Shown here: positions 22,900 through 36,059 of the stretch, piece after piece | Position numbering within the stretch: the first letter of the stretch is position 1 | Layout: each line of letters begins with the position of its first letter | Assembly: GCA_021229015.1 (NCBI GenBank) | Contig: CM037781.1 | Coordinates: 63,998,581 to 64,062,580, forward strand | Length of the DNA: 64,000 nt | From: Solen grandis | Lineage: Eukaryota > Mollusca > Bivalvia > Adapedonta > Solenidae | Direction of reading: 5' to 3' | The notes under the pieces: model-generated | The model's input: the letters and a program-made list of their open reading frames with translations, nothing else | Told to the model about the DNA's origin: nothing | The model's database searches: none | Made by a program: the position numbers and the translations under genes

Positions 22900-25800
22900 A
22901 AAATTCAGTTGAAAAGTTTTCAGAAAGCACCCCCATAAAAAAACCATGTATACCCAAAAAAAGGAAAAAAGGCATTAGCTTCCCCCTTTTAAAAAATTTT
23001 TAGCAAGAAAAGGGTAATGTTAAAAGGCTTAAATTAGAACTGATGTACAAACATAGAGCTCCTCGCATTTACAATTACAAAAAAGTCTGTAGAAAAAAAT
23101 TAAGGAATCAATAAACCCCCTAATTTTAAAATTTACTTCGGGTTTTACAGACATTCTTGTCAAAATTCACTTTACATGCAAAAAAGTGGCGGCCCAAAAT
23201 TTAGCAAAAAAAATAATTTCCTCAGTTAAAAGGACGGGGGGGCATATTGTAAGGTTGAAAAATCTCTTTTTATGAAAAATTGCTTAAACAAAATGAGGTT
23301 CCCCAAATCGTCAGAATTGTGACACATTTTGTGCTTTAAACAAACAGGCGACCCGACAGAGGGTTCGACCCCCCGGAAGTGTCTGTTCAGGGTTCCTTGT
23401 TTGCAGTTTAACAGTCTGCGCAAAAATAAAAATTAACTTTTAAGGCCCCTTAAAAAGTAATAAAAAAATTTTCTATTATTGAGTTATAAATTTGTACATG
23501 AATTTCATGAAGTAAAATTTCAGGGTTTTGTGATGAAAAAGCAAAAATTGGAAGCATAAATACCTGCGGGTTTTTTCCCTTTTTGGCAGACCCAAATTTT
23601 TTTAGAGGTTTAAAATTTTTGAAACTTAAAATGGAAAGTTTAAGCAAAAAATTTGCTAGCATTTTAACAGAAAAAAAAACAAGTTCCTTATAAAAACTAA
23701 ATTTTCCAAAAAAAAGTAATGAATTTCAGAAAAAGTGAAATTTTTAAAAAATTTTACAATATTAAATGGCATGAGAAAAGTGTGCTCAAGCTTAAAACGT
23801 TTGTTATTTATGGGGTGGAATTTTCAAGTGGAAAGAAAATTTTAAAAACTACTTTTTCTGGTCTTTTTGGTATCAATGATTTTTTGAAGTTTGGATTGAT
23901 TTTTTTAACTCTTATTTTTTTTAGCAAAATATTTTAAAAAAAAAGCAAAATTTTAAAAGTTTGGCAAAATCGTATTACATAATATGTATATAGCTTTTGA
24001 CAAAAAAGGTTTTAAAGGGGTGTTTTTTTAAAATACAATAAACTGTGATCTAAATTTTGGGAAAGGAGCATGACATTAAAAGGGGGAAGAAAATCGTCAC
24101 AAATGAAAGTTAGGTAGCAAATTTTAGCTTTTTTTGAAACATTCTGCAGACCGTAACTTCCCATTTTGGGGGATACTTATTGTTGATTCCCGGTAGAAAA
24201 ACCAAAATTACCCCTTTGATTTTTAACCCCAAATCCCCCTTATCACTTTTTTTTTGGGGTAAAAAAAATAGAAATTTACCGCTTTTTAATTTTCCGTAAT
24301 GCAAAAAAACCCGGTCCCCTTTTAAAAATTTTTTCTTTAAATCCGCATGTTTGGGGGGTTTTCCCTCAAACGTTTTTAAGGTTCCTAATTATCAAAGATG
24401 GGAAATCGGAAGTTTGCATTTATAACTTTTTAATTTGTCAACCCCTACGTTTGTTTTAGGTTTGGGAAAAAACTGTTATAAAATTTTCGCAACATACAAT
24501 GGCCCAAATTTGGAAAAACATCGAATGTTTATACGTTTTTTTAAAAAAATTTTAAAAATTGTTAAATTGGTAACCTCTGATTCCCTGGTAAATAGATAGA
24601 TGTAGTGTATATAAATACCATTTTTAATCGTAATGGGGAGCAAAAATATTAAAACCAAAACGTACCAAATTTAAAAATTTTTTTTTTTTTTTTTTTTTTT
24701 TCATTTTTTAAATTTTATATAAATTTTTTCAGGGGGTTAATTTTTTGGTTTGTAAAACACATTTTTTGGGGGGGCTTTTTTGTTGTGTTTGGTTTAAATT
24801 TTATAAAAAAATTTAATTTTACCTTTTCAAAAAATTCTTTATAATTATTTTATTTTTTTTTTAAAAAATTTTTTTTTTACAATTAATAAATATTTATTTA
24901 TAATTTATTTAAAAACTAAATGTGAATTAAAAAATTTAATTAAAAATTGAATTTAACATTTTTTAATGTTTTTACAACAATTTTAATTTTGAAGGGTATG
25001 TCTTTGGGGGTAAAAATTTAAAAATGCAATATCATACCGAATATAAAAAAAAAGTATTTGAAAAAAAAAATTGAGATTGTTTAAATTGGCTAACTTCCCA
25101 AATTTGGCTTAATTTTATCCTTGGCGAATGTTTGGGAAAAATTTTTTTTAAAGTTTAAATAAAAAAGTAATAAGGGAATAAAAAAAAAATAAAATAAAAA
25201 TAATAAAAAAAAGTGTTTTTTATTAAAAGTATGAAAAAAAAAGGCCCCGAAAAAATTTCCCCCTTACAACCCAATTATTTGGGGACAGTCTCCCCTTTCC
25301 CCCAAAAAGTTAAAGGTTGTTTGTCTTTTGGCGTAAAAATTGGGGTTTTGCCATTTTTTCCCTTAAAAATTTTTTTACTGGGGGTTAGAAAAAAGCCCAA
25401 AATAAAAGAAAAAAAAAATTAAAAATTTTAAACCTTTGGATGGTATACCAAAAAATATCAAGTCCTTTTAAATTTTCTTAAATGCTTAGTCTAAAAAAAA
25501 CTGTTTCCACATTTTAAAGTTTTTAAGTTTTTAACAGTGAGGATCTGGCCAAACAAAATTCAAAATATCATACAGTTTGGGGGAATGAAGCAGCCGTTTT
25601 CTTTTAAAAAAATTTATTTAAGGGAAAACAATTTCAAGATTTTGAGTGTGAATGTTCAGTTTTTTTAAATCAGTTAATGGATCTTAAAGAGAAAACACAA
25701 AAAATTAAAACAAAGGGAATTAATTTTACACAAGTTTTTAAAAGAAAAAAAGTCCCCCCCCGTGGGGAATGGGTGGGGGAAATTCAGAAAATTTCCCTGA

Positions 25801-26320
25801 AGATTTTTGCAGATAAAATTTTTTTTTACAACTTTTTTTGAATTTTAAAATTTTTGGGGAAAATTTTAAAAAAGGGGGAAAATTTGGCAGGCCCCCCATG
25901 GGCAAGTTTCTACGGTTAGTTGGGTAAAAAAGTTTTCAAAGGTTTTTTTGGACCCCCCCTTTTAAGTAAAAAATTTGTGGATTTGGAGGTCGTGTGTAAA
26001 TTTGGGAATCTTTTTTTATTTTTAAGGTAAAAATTTAAATCCCATGATGGAGCAAAGATAATGAGATTTCAAGAAATATATATGCACAAAAAATTCAATG
26101 GGGTTTAGTGGAAAAAAAAAAGAATAAAATTGGTATTTTTTTGGTTATAATAAAAATATATTAACTGAGTGTCAAAAAAGGGGGAAAAAAATTGGTAATT
26201 AGCAGAAAGGGGAAAAAGCTATATATAAAAATAAAAAAAAAAAAAAAAACAAAATTTAATCGGGTGGGTAGGGAAAAAACTTATAACTGATGGGGGTATG
26301 GGGGAAAAAAAAAAAATTGG
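22900..26320. other. Homopolymer-rich, probably low-accuracy sequence
   Basis: From about 22.9 kb the texture changes abruptly: runs of A, T, G and C of 4-20 bases are everywhere, and known repeats stop. It runs up to the N gap. After the gap normal texture returns. Open frames here should not be trusted. I infer unpolished consensus at a contig end rather than biology. Confidence 0.7.
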
Positions 26321-26420
26321 NNNNNNNNNNNNNNNNNNNNNNNNNNNNNNNNNNNNNNNNNNNNNNNNNNNNNNNNNNNNNNNNNNNNNNNNNNNNNNNN
26401 NNNNNNNNNNNNNNNNNNNN
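26321..26420. other. Assembly gap of exactly 100 N
   Basis: One hundred undetermined bases. A round 100 is a common placeholder for a scaffold join of unknown size, so the true distance across it is unknown. Confidence 0.98.
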
Positions 26421-26689
26421 TAGTATCCCGATCACTACACACAAAGTTTGAAATTCTACAACTGTATTAACATAACTTTGTGCTACGCATGGTAAGGTAT
26501 GCTAAAATTGCGGTATTCCGAGGACTAATGGAAAGTCGGATAATCGCGAGATTCGGAAATCGAGAGTATTATTCTTATGATTTCCACTATGAGATAAAGA
26601 ATGTATTTCGAGTTTAATAAGATGCTCTGATAATTGCATTATAAATTAGTTAAAATAAAACGAGTATATTTACCTTGGTTAGTGATAAG

Positions 26690-26790
26690 CACATAAGGGT
26701 AGACCCGTGCGTGATGCTGCAGTGTGGCAGCACTATGTCTGTCTTAATTATACATAGTCTTCAAACGAATGAAATACTGTCGGCAGGATA
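26690..26790 (+). repeat. SINE family 2, small fragment
   Basis: GTGATGCTGCAGTGTGGCAG and the following CACTATGTCTGTC match the middle of the family. The ends are not preserved. Confidence 0.5.
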
Positions 26791-27119
26791 TAAAACAAAC
26801 GTCTAGAACAATAAGACTGCAATTACTCTGTCTCAACTGAAATTTCGTGGGCAGGACGAAAACCGGGCACAAGAAAAAGAATATGTTCCAGTTAAGATGC
26901 TATACTCATGCTTACATGTAGTACTGAATGAGATAGCATATGAGAAATTTGATTAGATTTAAACGGTTTTAGTGGAAGTGTAAAAACATTGGAATAACCG
27001 TGTTTTCCATACTTAATCTATCTTTCGTAAATGATACAAATAAAGAACATTGGGATTAAACATGACGGGATACTAATTATTATTTTACTTTAACCATTCA
27101 GTAGGGATAGAGTACAAAT

Positions 27120-27290
27120 CAACAAAAGACCGATAGATCGGGGCATATTGATTTTGGTCTGTCTATTTGTCTGTCTGTCACAAATCCTTAACCCTGACCC
27201 TTCCACCTACAGTCTTCAAATTTCAGAGGTGCATGTAGACCGCTAGGTGACCTTGATCTTCAAATGACCTTGACCTCCAAGGGCATGGCG
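27120..27290 (+). repeat. GTCTGTC-leader repeat fragment
   Basis: A GGTCTGTCTATTTGTCTGTC tract is followed by CTTCAAATTTCAGAGGTGCA and a run of TGACCTTGA phrases. This follows the leader-plus-units plan of the array-type repeats. It is cut by the SINE that follows. Confidence 0.45.
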
Positions 27291-27296
27291 TTCATT

Positions 27297-27472
27297 CGAC
27301 TTGACTATTTGAGTTTACCGTCGCTTCGACAGTATTTCAGTCATATAGCGACGTCCAGCTAATTATAGGTGGAGGAAGACCCCGGATGAATGGAGGTATC
27401 CGGGTAGAACCACCGACCTACCGCAAGCCAGCTGGAAGGCTTCCTTACATGAAAATCCGAATGACCTTGCCT
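27297..27472 (-). repeat. SINE family 1, truncated copy
   Basis: The 3' tail (TCGAAGCGACGGTAAACTC on the minus strand) and body are intact. The copy stops before the B box, at AATGACCTTGCC. Confidence 0.7.
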
Positions 27473-28090
27473 TACAGTATTCATCAGCTGTTTAGTGACA
27501 TTCACTTTTAAGTTTAGACCGGAAATTCAGGTGAAAACAAAACAGTAAACGGCCGAAAAAATGGATGATTAAATTACTTATATTGTCATACTAAATTTTT
27601 TCTTCTGTAAACAAAAAAATATACTCTTCTGAAAGTCAACACATTTGTCAAGATCGGAACACACAGGAAGACATTTATTGTTCACCTATGCACTGTAGCT
27701 TGAAGGTGACACTGCAGACCAGCAAATATTTTGTTTGTTTTTTACCTCTTGGCCATGAGAGGTGACACAGGGCATGGGAAGAAATCGGACACTATTTCGG
27801 TTTTTATGAGCAGCATTTAGGTATTAAAAGCTGTACCAAATAAACCCGTTTTTTATTTGTTATTGTTCCTTTTGTGTCTTTTTCTTTCGTGTTTTTTATT
27901 TGACATTTGTTTGGGTATTGTCCTTTATATGCAGTCACATTCTTTAAGACAGTGGGACCCTAATACTGAAAAATAAACAATGGCGCTGTGTGGTATGCCT
28001 AAAATGCCACCTGTATTTAAACACAATATATCGTCCTGTTTTGGACATATGGTCCCTCTTAAGCTTGGACATTTTAAAGTAAATCTCTTT

Positions 28091-29420
28091 TTAGCTCACC
28101 TGAGCACAACGTGCTCAAGGTGAGTTTTTGTGATCGCCCGTCGTCCGTCGTCGTGTGTCGTGCGTCGTCAACAATTTGCTTTAAACGACATCTCCTCTGA
28201 AACCGCTGGACAGAATTTAATGAAACTTGGCAGGAATGTTCCTTGGGTGGGGCTCTACAAAAGTTGCTAAAATAAAGTTGATCCATGAAGAACTCTGGTT
28301 GCCATGGCAACAAAAAGAAAAATAATTTGAAAACTTTAAAAATCATCTCCTTCAAAACTACTGGCCAGATTTCAAAATAATTTGGTACAGATGTTCCTTG
28401 GGTCAACCTCTACCAAAGTTGCTAAAATTATTCCGATCCGTAAAAAAACATGGCCGCCAGGGGCGGGGCTTATTTGCCTTATATGTATATAGAGAAACCT
28501 TTAAACAACATCTCCTCTGAAACCACTGGACAGAATTTGATTAAACTTGGCAGGGATGATCCTTGGGTCAACCTTCACAAAAGTTGCTAAAATAAACTTG
28601 ATCCATGTAGAACTCTGGTTGCCATGGCAACAAAAAGAAAAAAAAAATGAAAACTTTAAAAATCATCTTCTTCAAATCTACTGGCCAGGTTTTAAAATAA
28701 TTTGGTACAGATGTTCCTTGGGTCAACCTCTACCAAAGTTGCTAAAATTATTCCGATCCGTAAAAAAACATGGCCGCCAGGGGCGGGGCTTATTTGCCTT
28801 ATATGTATATAGGGAAACCTTTAAACAACATCTCCTCTGAAACCACTGGACAGAATTTGATTAAACTTGGCAGGGATGATCATTGGGTCAACCTTCACAA
28901 AAGTTGCTAAAATAAACTTGATCCATGTAGAACTCTGGTTGCCATGGCAACAAAAAGAAGAAAAAAATGAAAACTTTAAAAATCATCTTCTTCAAAACTA
29001 CTGGCCAGAATTTAAAATAAATTGGTACAGATGTTCCTTGGGTCAACCTCTACCAAAGTTGCTAAATTTTTTCCGATCCGTAAAAAAACATGGCTGCCAG
29101 GGGCGGGGCTTATTTGCCTAATATGTATATTGGGAAAAGCCGGAAAACTTTAATCAACATTTCCTCAGAAACCAATTGACAGAATTTGATTAAATTTGGC
29201 AGGAATGATCCTTGGGTCAACCTTCACAAAAGTTCCTAAAATAAACTTGATCCATATAGAACTCTGCTTGCCATGGCAACAAAAAGAAAAAAAATGAAAA
29301 CTTTAAAAATCATCTTCTTCAAAACTACTGGCCAGATTTTAAAATAAATTGGTACAGATGTTCCTTGGGTCAACCTATTTATCTCAGGTTAGCGATTTAG
29401 GGCCTCATGGGCCTCTTGTT
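28091..29420 (+). repeat. AGCTCACC-type element, four internal units
   Basis: The left end is AGCTCACCTGAG at 28093-28104, then a GTCGTCCGTCGTCGTG tract. Four direct units of about 320 bp start near 28181, 28501, 28821 and 29150. The right end is CTCAGGTTAGCGATTTAGGG with a CTCTTG tail. It is a close relative of 461-1463 with one more unit. Perfect GTTGCCATGGCAAC palindromes lie at 28298, 28618 and 28938; the fourth unit has CTTGCCATGGCAAC at 29267. Long plus frames (97 and 84 codons) repeat from unit to unit and are not genes. Confidence 0.82.
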
Positions 29421-30525
29421 TAAATAAAGAAACGCCAAAGAATGTTATTTCAAATAATAATGTTTTGCTATTGATTATTATTAAGAAACACATTATAGAT
29501 TTCGGAAGAAAAAAATAAAATAACATGCATGTTAAATGATTGTTTCCACTCAAAATATATGAAATTTGTAATAAATTGTTACCCTAATGTAGTTGAAAGA
29601 CGTATTTTAAAGTTTACCCATTAAAAAACAACAACATATTTTTGTCGATCTTGCAAAATACTTATATCCTGTCGTTTTAATTTTCAAGACTCTCTGTATA
29701 CCGGGTACCGTATTTGTTATAAAACTTATATAATCTATCCAGTTAATACCATACAAATTATAAACGTAAGATAAAAACATCCTTTCTTTTTAAATCTGAT
29801 CTGAGTCATACAGAAAAAAGTCAACGTAACAAATAGAAAGAAATAATGACTCCACTGGGATCCCCCGTTTCAGAGCAGTTGATAGCAATTGTAGCTTATT
29901 TATGGACCTCTCCACATTGAGGTAATGAATTTTAAGGATCCCAAAGGCTTCCCTGCACAATCAGGTTTTATATTTAATTCTCACGAGAATATATGCATAT
30001 GCAGCTTTTATTGTAAATCATTTTGCACTGACAAACCACATTTCAGCAGTAATTTCAATGACGACCGTTTCGGGGACCAACTTAATACTAAGAAGTACTT
30101 GAGGGGGTATTTCATCATTCTTGTTACTCAAATAAATTCCGTAAAGTTTTTTTCATAAAGCAGCCCATACACAATCAATACTATTGTTGATATTTAAAGC
30201 TGGAAAAAATACTGAATACGTATGGGTAATTCAATGCGTATTTTATTTTATGAGTCTATAGGCCTTAGGCCCAGACGACAATATACATCATGCATGAACA
30301 GTACATGACGTAACATGGCGACACTACACAATATACATGATAAATAAATCTGCTGCTTTGAATTTGACAATGAATACATTATACATAAATATATAAATGA
30401 ATTGACCAGTTATAGAATAAAATTATAAGAAAATAATGATGCACATGATTATGAGACATAAATTATTATAAATCGGACATAATTAGGATACATTTTGCCA
30501 AGAAGGCGCTAACATATAGACTAAT
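29421..30525. other. Stretch without recognised gene
   Basis: AT-rich, no feature seen. The 77-codon frame at 29925 has no supporting context. Confidence 0.4.
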
Positions 30526-32277
30526 TTAACTGACATCTATACAATATTAACTGTCATCATATACAATATTAACTGTACATCATATACAATATTAACTGTA
30601 CATCATATACAATATTAACTGTACATCATATACAATATTAACTGTACATCATATACAATATTAACTGCACATCATAAATACAATATTAACTGTACATCAT
30701 ATACAATATTAACTGCACATCATATACAATATTAACTGCACATCATATACAATAATAACTGCACATCATATACAATATTAACTGCACATCATATACAATA
30801 ATAACTGCACATCATATACAATAATAACTGCACATCATATACAATAATAACTGCACATCATATACAATAATAACTGCACATCATATACAATATTAACTGC
30901 ACATCATATACAATATTAACTGCACATCATATACAATAATAACTGCACATCATATACAATATTAACCGCACATCATATACAATATTAACTGTACATCATA
31001 TACAATATTAACTGCACATCATATACAATATTAACTGCACATCATATACAATATTAACCGCACATCATATACAATATTAACTGCACATCATATACAATAT
31101 TAACTGCACATCATATACAATATTAACCGCACATCATATACAATATTAACCGCACATCATATACAATATTAGCCGCACATCATATACAATATTAACTGTT
31201 CATCATATACAATATTAACTGCACATCATATACAATAATAACTGCACATCATATACAATATTAACCGCACATCATATACAATATTAACTGTACATCATAT
31301 ACAATATTAACTGCACATCATATACAATATTAACTGCACATCATATACAATATTAACTGTACATCATATACAATATTAACTGTACATCATATACAATATT
31401 AACTGCACATCATATACAATATTAACTGTACATCATATACAATATTAACTGCACATCATATACAATATTAACTGCACATCATATACAATAATAACTGCAC
31501 ATCATATAAAATATTAACTGTACATCATATACAATAATAACTGCACATCATATAAAATATTAACTGCACATCATATACAATATTAACTGTTCATCATATA
31601 TAATATTAACTGCACATCATATACAATAATAACTGCACATCATATAAAATATTAACTGTACATCATATACAATAATAACTGCACATCATATACAATATTA
31701 ACTGTACATCATATACAATATTAACTGCACATCATATACAATATTAACTGTACATCATATACAATAATAACTGCACATCATATACAATATTAACTGTACA
31801 TCATATACAATAATAACTGCACATCATATACAATATTAACTGCACATCATATACAATAATAACTGCACATCATATACAATATTAACTGCACATCATATAC
31901 AATATATACTGCATATCATATACAATATTAACTGTACATCATATACAATAATAACTGCATATCATATACAATATTAACTGCACATCATATACAATATATA
32001 CTGCACATCATATACAATATTAACTGCACATCATATACAATATTAACTGTACATCATATACAATATTAACTGCACATCATATACAATATTAACTGCACAT
32101 CATATACAATATTAACTGCACATCATATACAATATTAACTGTACATCATATACAATAATAACTGCACATCCTATACAATATTAACTGTTCATCATATACA
32201 ATTTTAACTGCACATCATATACAATATTAACTGTACATCATATATGATATTAACTGTAAATCATATACAATAATAAA
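30526..32277. repeat. Minisatellite, 23-bp unit, about 76 copies
   Basis: The unit is TACAATATTAACTGCACATC plus ATA. Copies vary at a few fixed positions: AATATTA or AATAATA, CTGCACA, CTGTACA or CCGCACA, and an occasional AAAATATTA. The variants recur in order, for example around 31480-31680, which suggests a higher-order repeat. The unit length is not a multiple of three and the frame is full of stops, so it is not coding. Confidence 0.95.
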
Positions 32278-33590
32278 TAACGGAATTTCTTATCTAGAAA
32301 GGTTTATATAAAACACTTAATTTCTAAATGTTATTCAAATACTTTAACTAATTTGTGCATGATCGGGTGAACCCAGTAAAATCTTTGAATATACTGTGTG
32401 CGTAAATTAACATAAACTTACATTAAAATATACTAGGGACTCTATATACTTGTTATATAGAGTCCCTAAATGCACGCTTTATATTTCCTGATGAATGAAA
32501 ACCTCAGTACTCACATGCATAATTTAATATCCGTAAAATATTAACTTCTCGAATTTTAACTCATTTCTTTGTTTTACATTAACATCTGTAAAGTTGAATA
32601 AGTATTTATTTAATGTAAAAATAGCTTTCTGTTGTTTTTATCCTTCTGATAATGCAATATGTGTTTGGCTCCATGAACAAGATTGAGAAAACAAAAATCT
32701 CAAATATGAAAAATGTTTGGCTGTTTCCACAGTATCACCATTAAAAGTAAACCGTATATTTCTATGTAAAACCCCATCTTTTCTAAAATTACTTTTTTTA
32801 CACATTTATCAATAATTTCCGCCTGCAACAAAAATCATGCAAACATTCTAAACCCCTTAACCCCTGAAAATATAATGATATCATCGGCGTAAAGTAGAAG
32901 AAGTAGTTTTGTCATATATAAGTCAATACCAGTGAAACCATTCAATATTAAATGTTTTTCCACATCATTAAAAAACAAAAACAAAACGAAGCGATAAACA
33001 TTCTCCCTGGCGTACCCCTAAAACACAGGAAAACTAAATACTTAACACATTACTTGACACATGAAATAACAATACTGTTCAATACATTAAACATTTTACC
33101 TCCTATTCCAACTTAGAATAATTTGTACCACAAACTATTTCTTTCAATGTTGACAAACGCTTTTTTGGAAATCAGTAAAACAACAAAATATTTTATTTTT
33201 CATTTTTGATTATGTGAAATATCAATTTATGTAATACACATATATTAAATGTAATACTCAAACCTTTGCGAAATACTGCTTCCACATACATGTATACGAT
33301 ATATTTTTCAGCCCATGATTGTAAATCGTTACATGCATTTATAATGCGTGTAATCGATATCCCAGGGTACTTAATAAAGTAATACCTCTATAATTTTCAA
33401 GCATATTTACTGGTCCTTTCTTATACAAAGGAATTATAAACTCTTCTGACTATGATCTGGGAAAATGACATTTTTTAATACTGTGTCAAATAATGATATA
33501 AATTATGATACATATACTTATATAAGAAAAACTTAAAAAATCTTTTTGTCAGAAACCAAAAGACATGAAGTGTAGATATTTGGTATGTGG
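32278..33590. other. Stretch without recognised gene
   Basis: AT-rich. The only structure I see is a perfect hairpin at 32435-32467 (14-bp stem AGGGACTCTATATA, 5-base loop). Confidence 0.45.
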
Positions 33591-34330
33591 AGAACCTCTA
33601 CCAAGTTCTTCAAATCATGGCCCTGTGGTCAAAATTGGTTGCTTGTTTGTTGGGTTTAACGTCCCATCGACAGTATTTCAATCATTTGGAGACGATGTCT
33701 CCTTGAGACAGATATAGTGCATCACGCCGTAGACATGTGGCATGATACCATACCCAGTCACATTATCCTGATACAGGGCCAACCAGTCCTGCAACTACCC
33801 TTATATGCTGAGCGCCAAGCAAGGGAGCTATAACAGTACTATTTTTACGACTTTGTCGCGGCCAGGGATCGAACCCACGACCTCCCGCTCCCGAGGCGGA
33901 CGCTCTAACTACTCGCGACCACCAGGGACGATGGCCAAAATTGGTTCCACCCCAAGGGTCACTTTATTTCACATAGACTTTTATATATATAGGAAAAACT
34001 AGAACAATCGTCTTTTCAGAAACCACAAGAACTGGTATATAACATAGCCTAGTGGACATCTACCAAGATTCTTTAAATCATGGCCCTGGGGTCAAAATTG
34101 GTCTTGTCCCATGGATCACTTGAATTTACATAGACTTCTATAGGAAAACCTTTAAAAGATCTTTTTAGAAACCAAACGACCTTGAGTTAAGATGTTAAAT
34201 GTGTAAACTGATGTAGTGTACCTCTACCAAGTTTGTTCAAACCATAGCCCTAGGGTCAAAATTGGTCCCACCTCAGGAGTAACTTGATTTTATATAAACT
34301 TATTAGTGGCCATGACCTTCAAACTTTGGA
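33590..34330 (+). repeat. Direct units of about 165 bp, interrupted by a SINE
   Basis: Units end with ATCATGGCCCTGGGGTCAAA and ATTGGT, seen near 33615, 34080 and 34245. They are separated by CTTTTTAGAAACCAAA-type starts. The SINE at 33641-33932 sits in the first visible unit. No terminal AGCTCACC motif is preserved. Confidence 0.55.
33641..33932 (-). repeat. SINE family 2, full-length copy with target duplication
   Basis: On the minus strand it has a tRNA-like head with B box GGTTCGATCC (around 33865), the family body, and a short AAC-rich tail. The flanks GGTCAAAATTGGTT (33627-33640) and GGCCAAAATTGGTT (33933-33946) are a 14-bp target-site duplication with one change. Confidence 0.85.
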
Positions 34331-35176
34331 CCACAGATAGAGTTTTTATATGAACGTTTAAGCGCAACGAAATGAACTTTTTAACTCTCCCAATCTGAAC
34401 TACTGCGTTTTTATCACTTTCTGTCGTTTTTCTTTTTGTCTGAAAGTATCATTCAAGTGTACAGAAAGGTTTGCAAGAGAGGCCAGTCAGTGACCCCATG
34501 ACTTACACGTCATGACACACTGACGCCGCATAGTAGTCCTACTCCAGCTGTCAGATTCTGAGATTATTACATGTACGTGGTGTATGTTTCAGTCACCGTG
34601 TAATTTCTTTTCTGTCAGATAAGCCTAATAAATTTGATAAATGACTGATATATTTAAGATTGCGATGATGACAAAAGTATGAAATATTTGTAAAGAATTA
34701 AAAATGCCAAGTTTGCGCAGTAAACCTATCTCGTAGTTACCTCGTAGCGTAATTACGTTGTCGCCATTTTCAGACAAATTAGAAACCTCGCCCAGGGCGC
34801 TGTGACAAACTGTTTGATGGGCTACTAACATACCAGAAGTAATTTGTTTATTTGTCTTTACCTTCAATCATAAAAAGCTTGTTTAGTAGAAAGAGTGTCA
34901 TGCACTAATTGGAGAGCGACCGTAGTTCACACATTAGCTGACCTTTACTTCATATTAGAATAACACTATCCTAAAATGAAACTAGGTTAATGCTATTGTT
35001 ACAGAGTTCACCGTCACTGTGATATTAGTCTTGTCATATAGATAATTATTATATATCTAAATTTCTCATTCAATCATAGAGGTACATTTGTAACACGTGA
35101 TCGTCCAATATATTTCAGTATTAGATAAAACAGTGTCGTAGCATTTCGGACAACATAAAATCATGGATAAGAGCCA
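34331..35176. other. Stretch without recognised gene
   Basis: No supported feature. The minus frame at 34625-34867 passes a GAG|GTAACT donor-like site near 34737 but shows no domain. Confidence 0.35.
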
Positions 35177-35179
35177 TTA

Positions 35180-35818
35180 AGGGCGTATGTGACAGTTTGC
35201 TACACTTTCCAAATAGACAATGAAAGAAAATTTAAACTGTCCAATATATATATTTTTTTTAATCTGTCCCTGATATTTTAGCACTTTTAAGCTACATTCA
35301 AGGGCAGATAACTCAAACAATGGCAAACAAAACCTCAAAAGGTTTCAAAATCAATGTTCATTCACGGTCTCTGTACAAAATTTGTAGAAATTCTATGCCA
35401 CAGATTTTATACTATAATCTCTCATGCAAATATATAGTAATTTTCCTCAAGCTATTTCCCTTTAAAAAAATGCAATATATTTACAGTTTAAAACATAACA
35501 AAACTTCTATAAGATCAATTGGTTTCACATTTTGCATAATGACTTGAAATAAAATCACAAACATTATAGAAATAATATAAGGTATCAGTAAGATTCATTC
35601 TGAGTTATCTGTCCTTGAATATGGCCTAAAAATGCTAACATATCACATTTAGGGGGATATAACTAAAAAAAGCAGGACGGTGACTCCAATTTTCTTTCAT
35701 AAAAAAGTTTCTTTAATAATTCTCTATAATTATGCAAAGTTTAAAAAAATCTTTCGAACAATTTAAATTTTCCTCCAATGTCTATATAGAAAATGTACCA
35801 AACTGTCACATACGCCCT
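35180..35818. mobile_element. TTA-flanked MITE with long inverted ends
   Basis: The ends AGGGCGTATGTGACAGTTTG and its inverse at the right extend as an imperfect inverted repeat for about 60 bp. TTA flanks both sides (35177-35179 and 35819-35821). A TTA target fits the PIF/Harbinger group (inference). A second, inner pair (CATTCAAGGGCAGATAACTC against its inverse near 35605) makes the element foldback-like. Confidence 0.65.
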
Positions 35819-36059
35819 TTATGGCAAAAAATACCATCATTTAATGACGCCAAAACGCTTTAAAACATTGATTAAAATAATTCATTGTTCAGTCAAGTGT
35901 ATACTTTTAAGCCCTGACTAAACAAATTGATATAGAATGCAAAGGTCATTTTACTTATGAAGTACCAAATATGGTTTTATATTTGGACGCATGTCCAGAT
36001 TGAAAAGCCAGCAGTCGGGTCCAACATAGATTTGCAATCTGGGCACATATCGAAATACG

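Noticed and set aside
23226..25422. Frames of 60-72 codons in the homopolymer-rich tract
   Set aside because: Base runs there are probably wrong, so frames are meaningless.
28074..29121. Frames of 84-110 codons in the 28-kb element and similar ones at 369-1615
   Set aside because: They repeat from unit to unit, are truncated at different points and show no domain. They come from the repeat.
30526..32277. Regular short repeats as a possible CRISPR array
   Set aside because: The 23-bp units are contiguous with no spacers, and the window is eukaryotic. It is a minisatellite.
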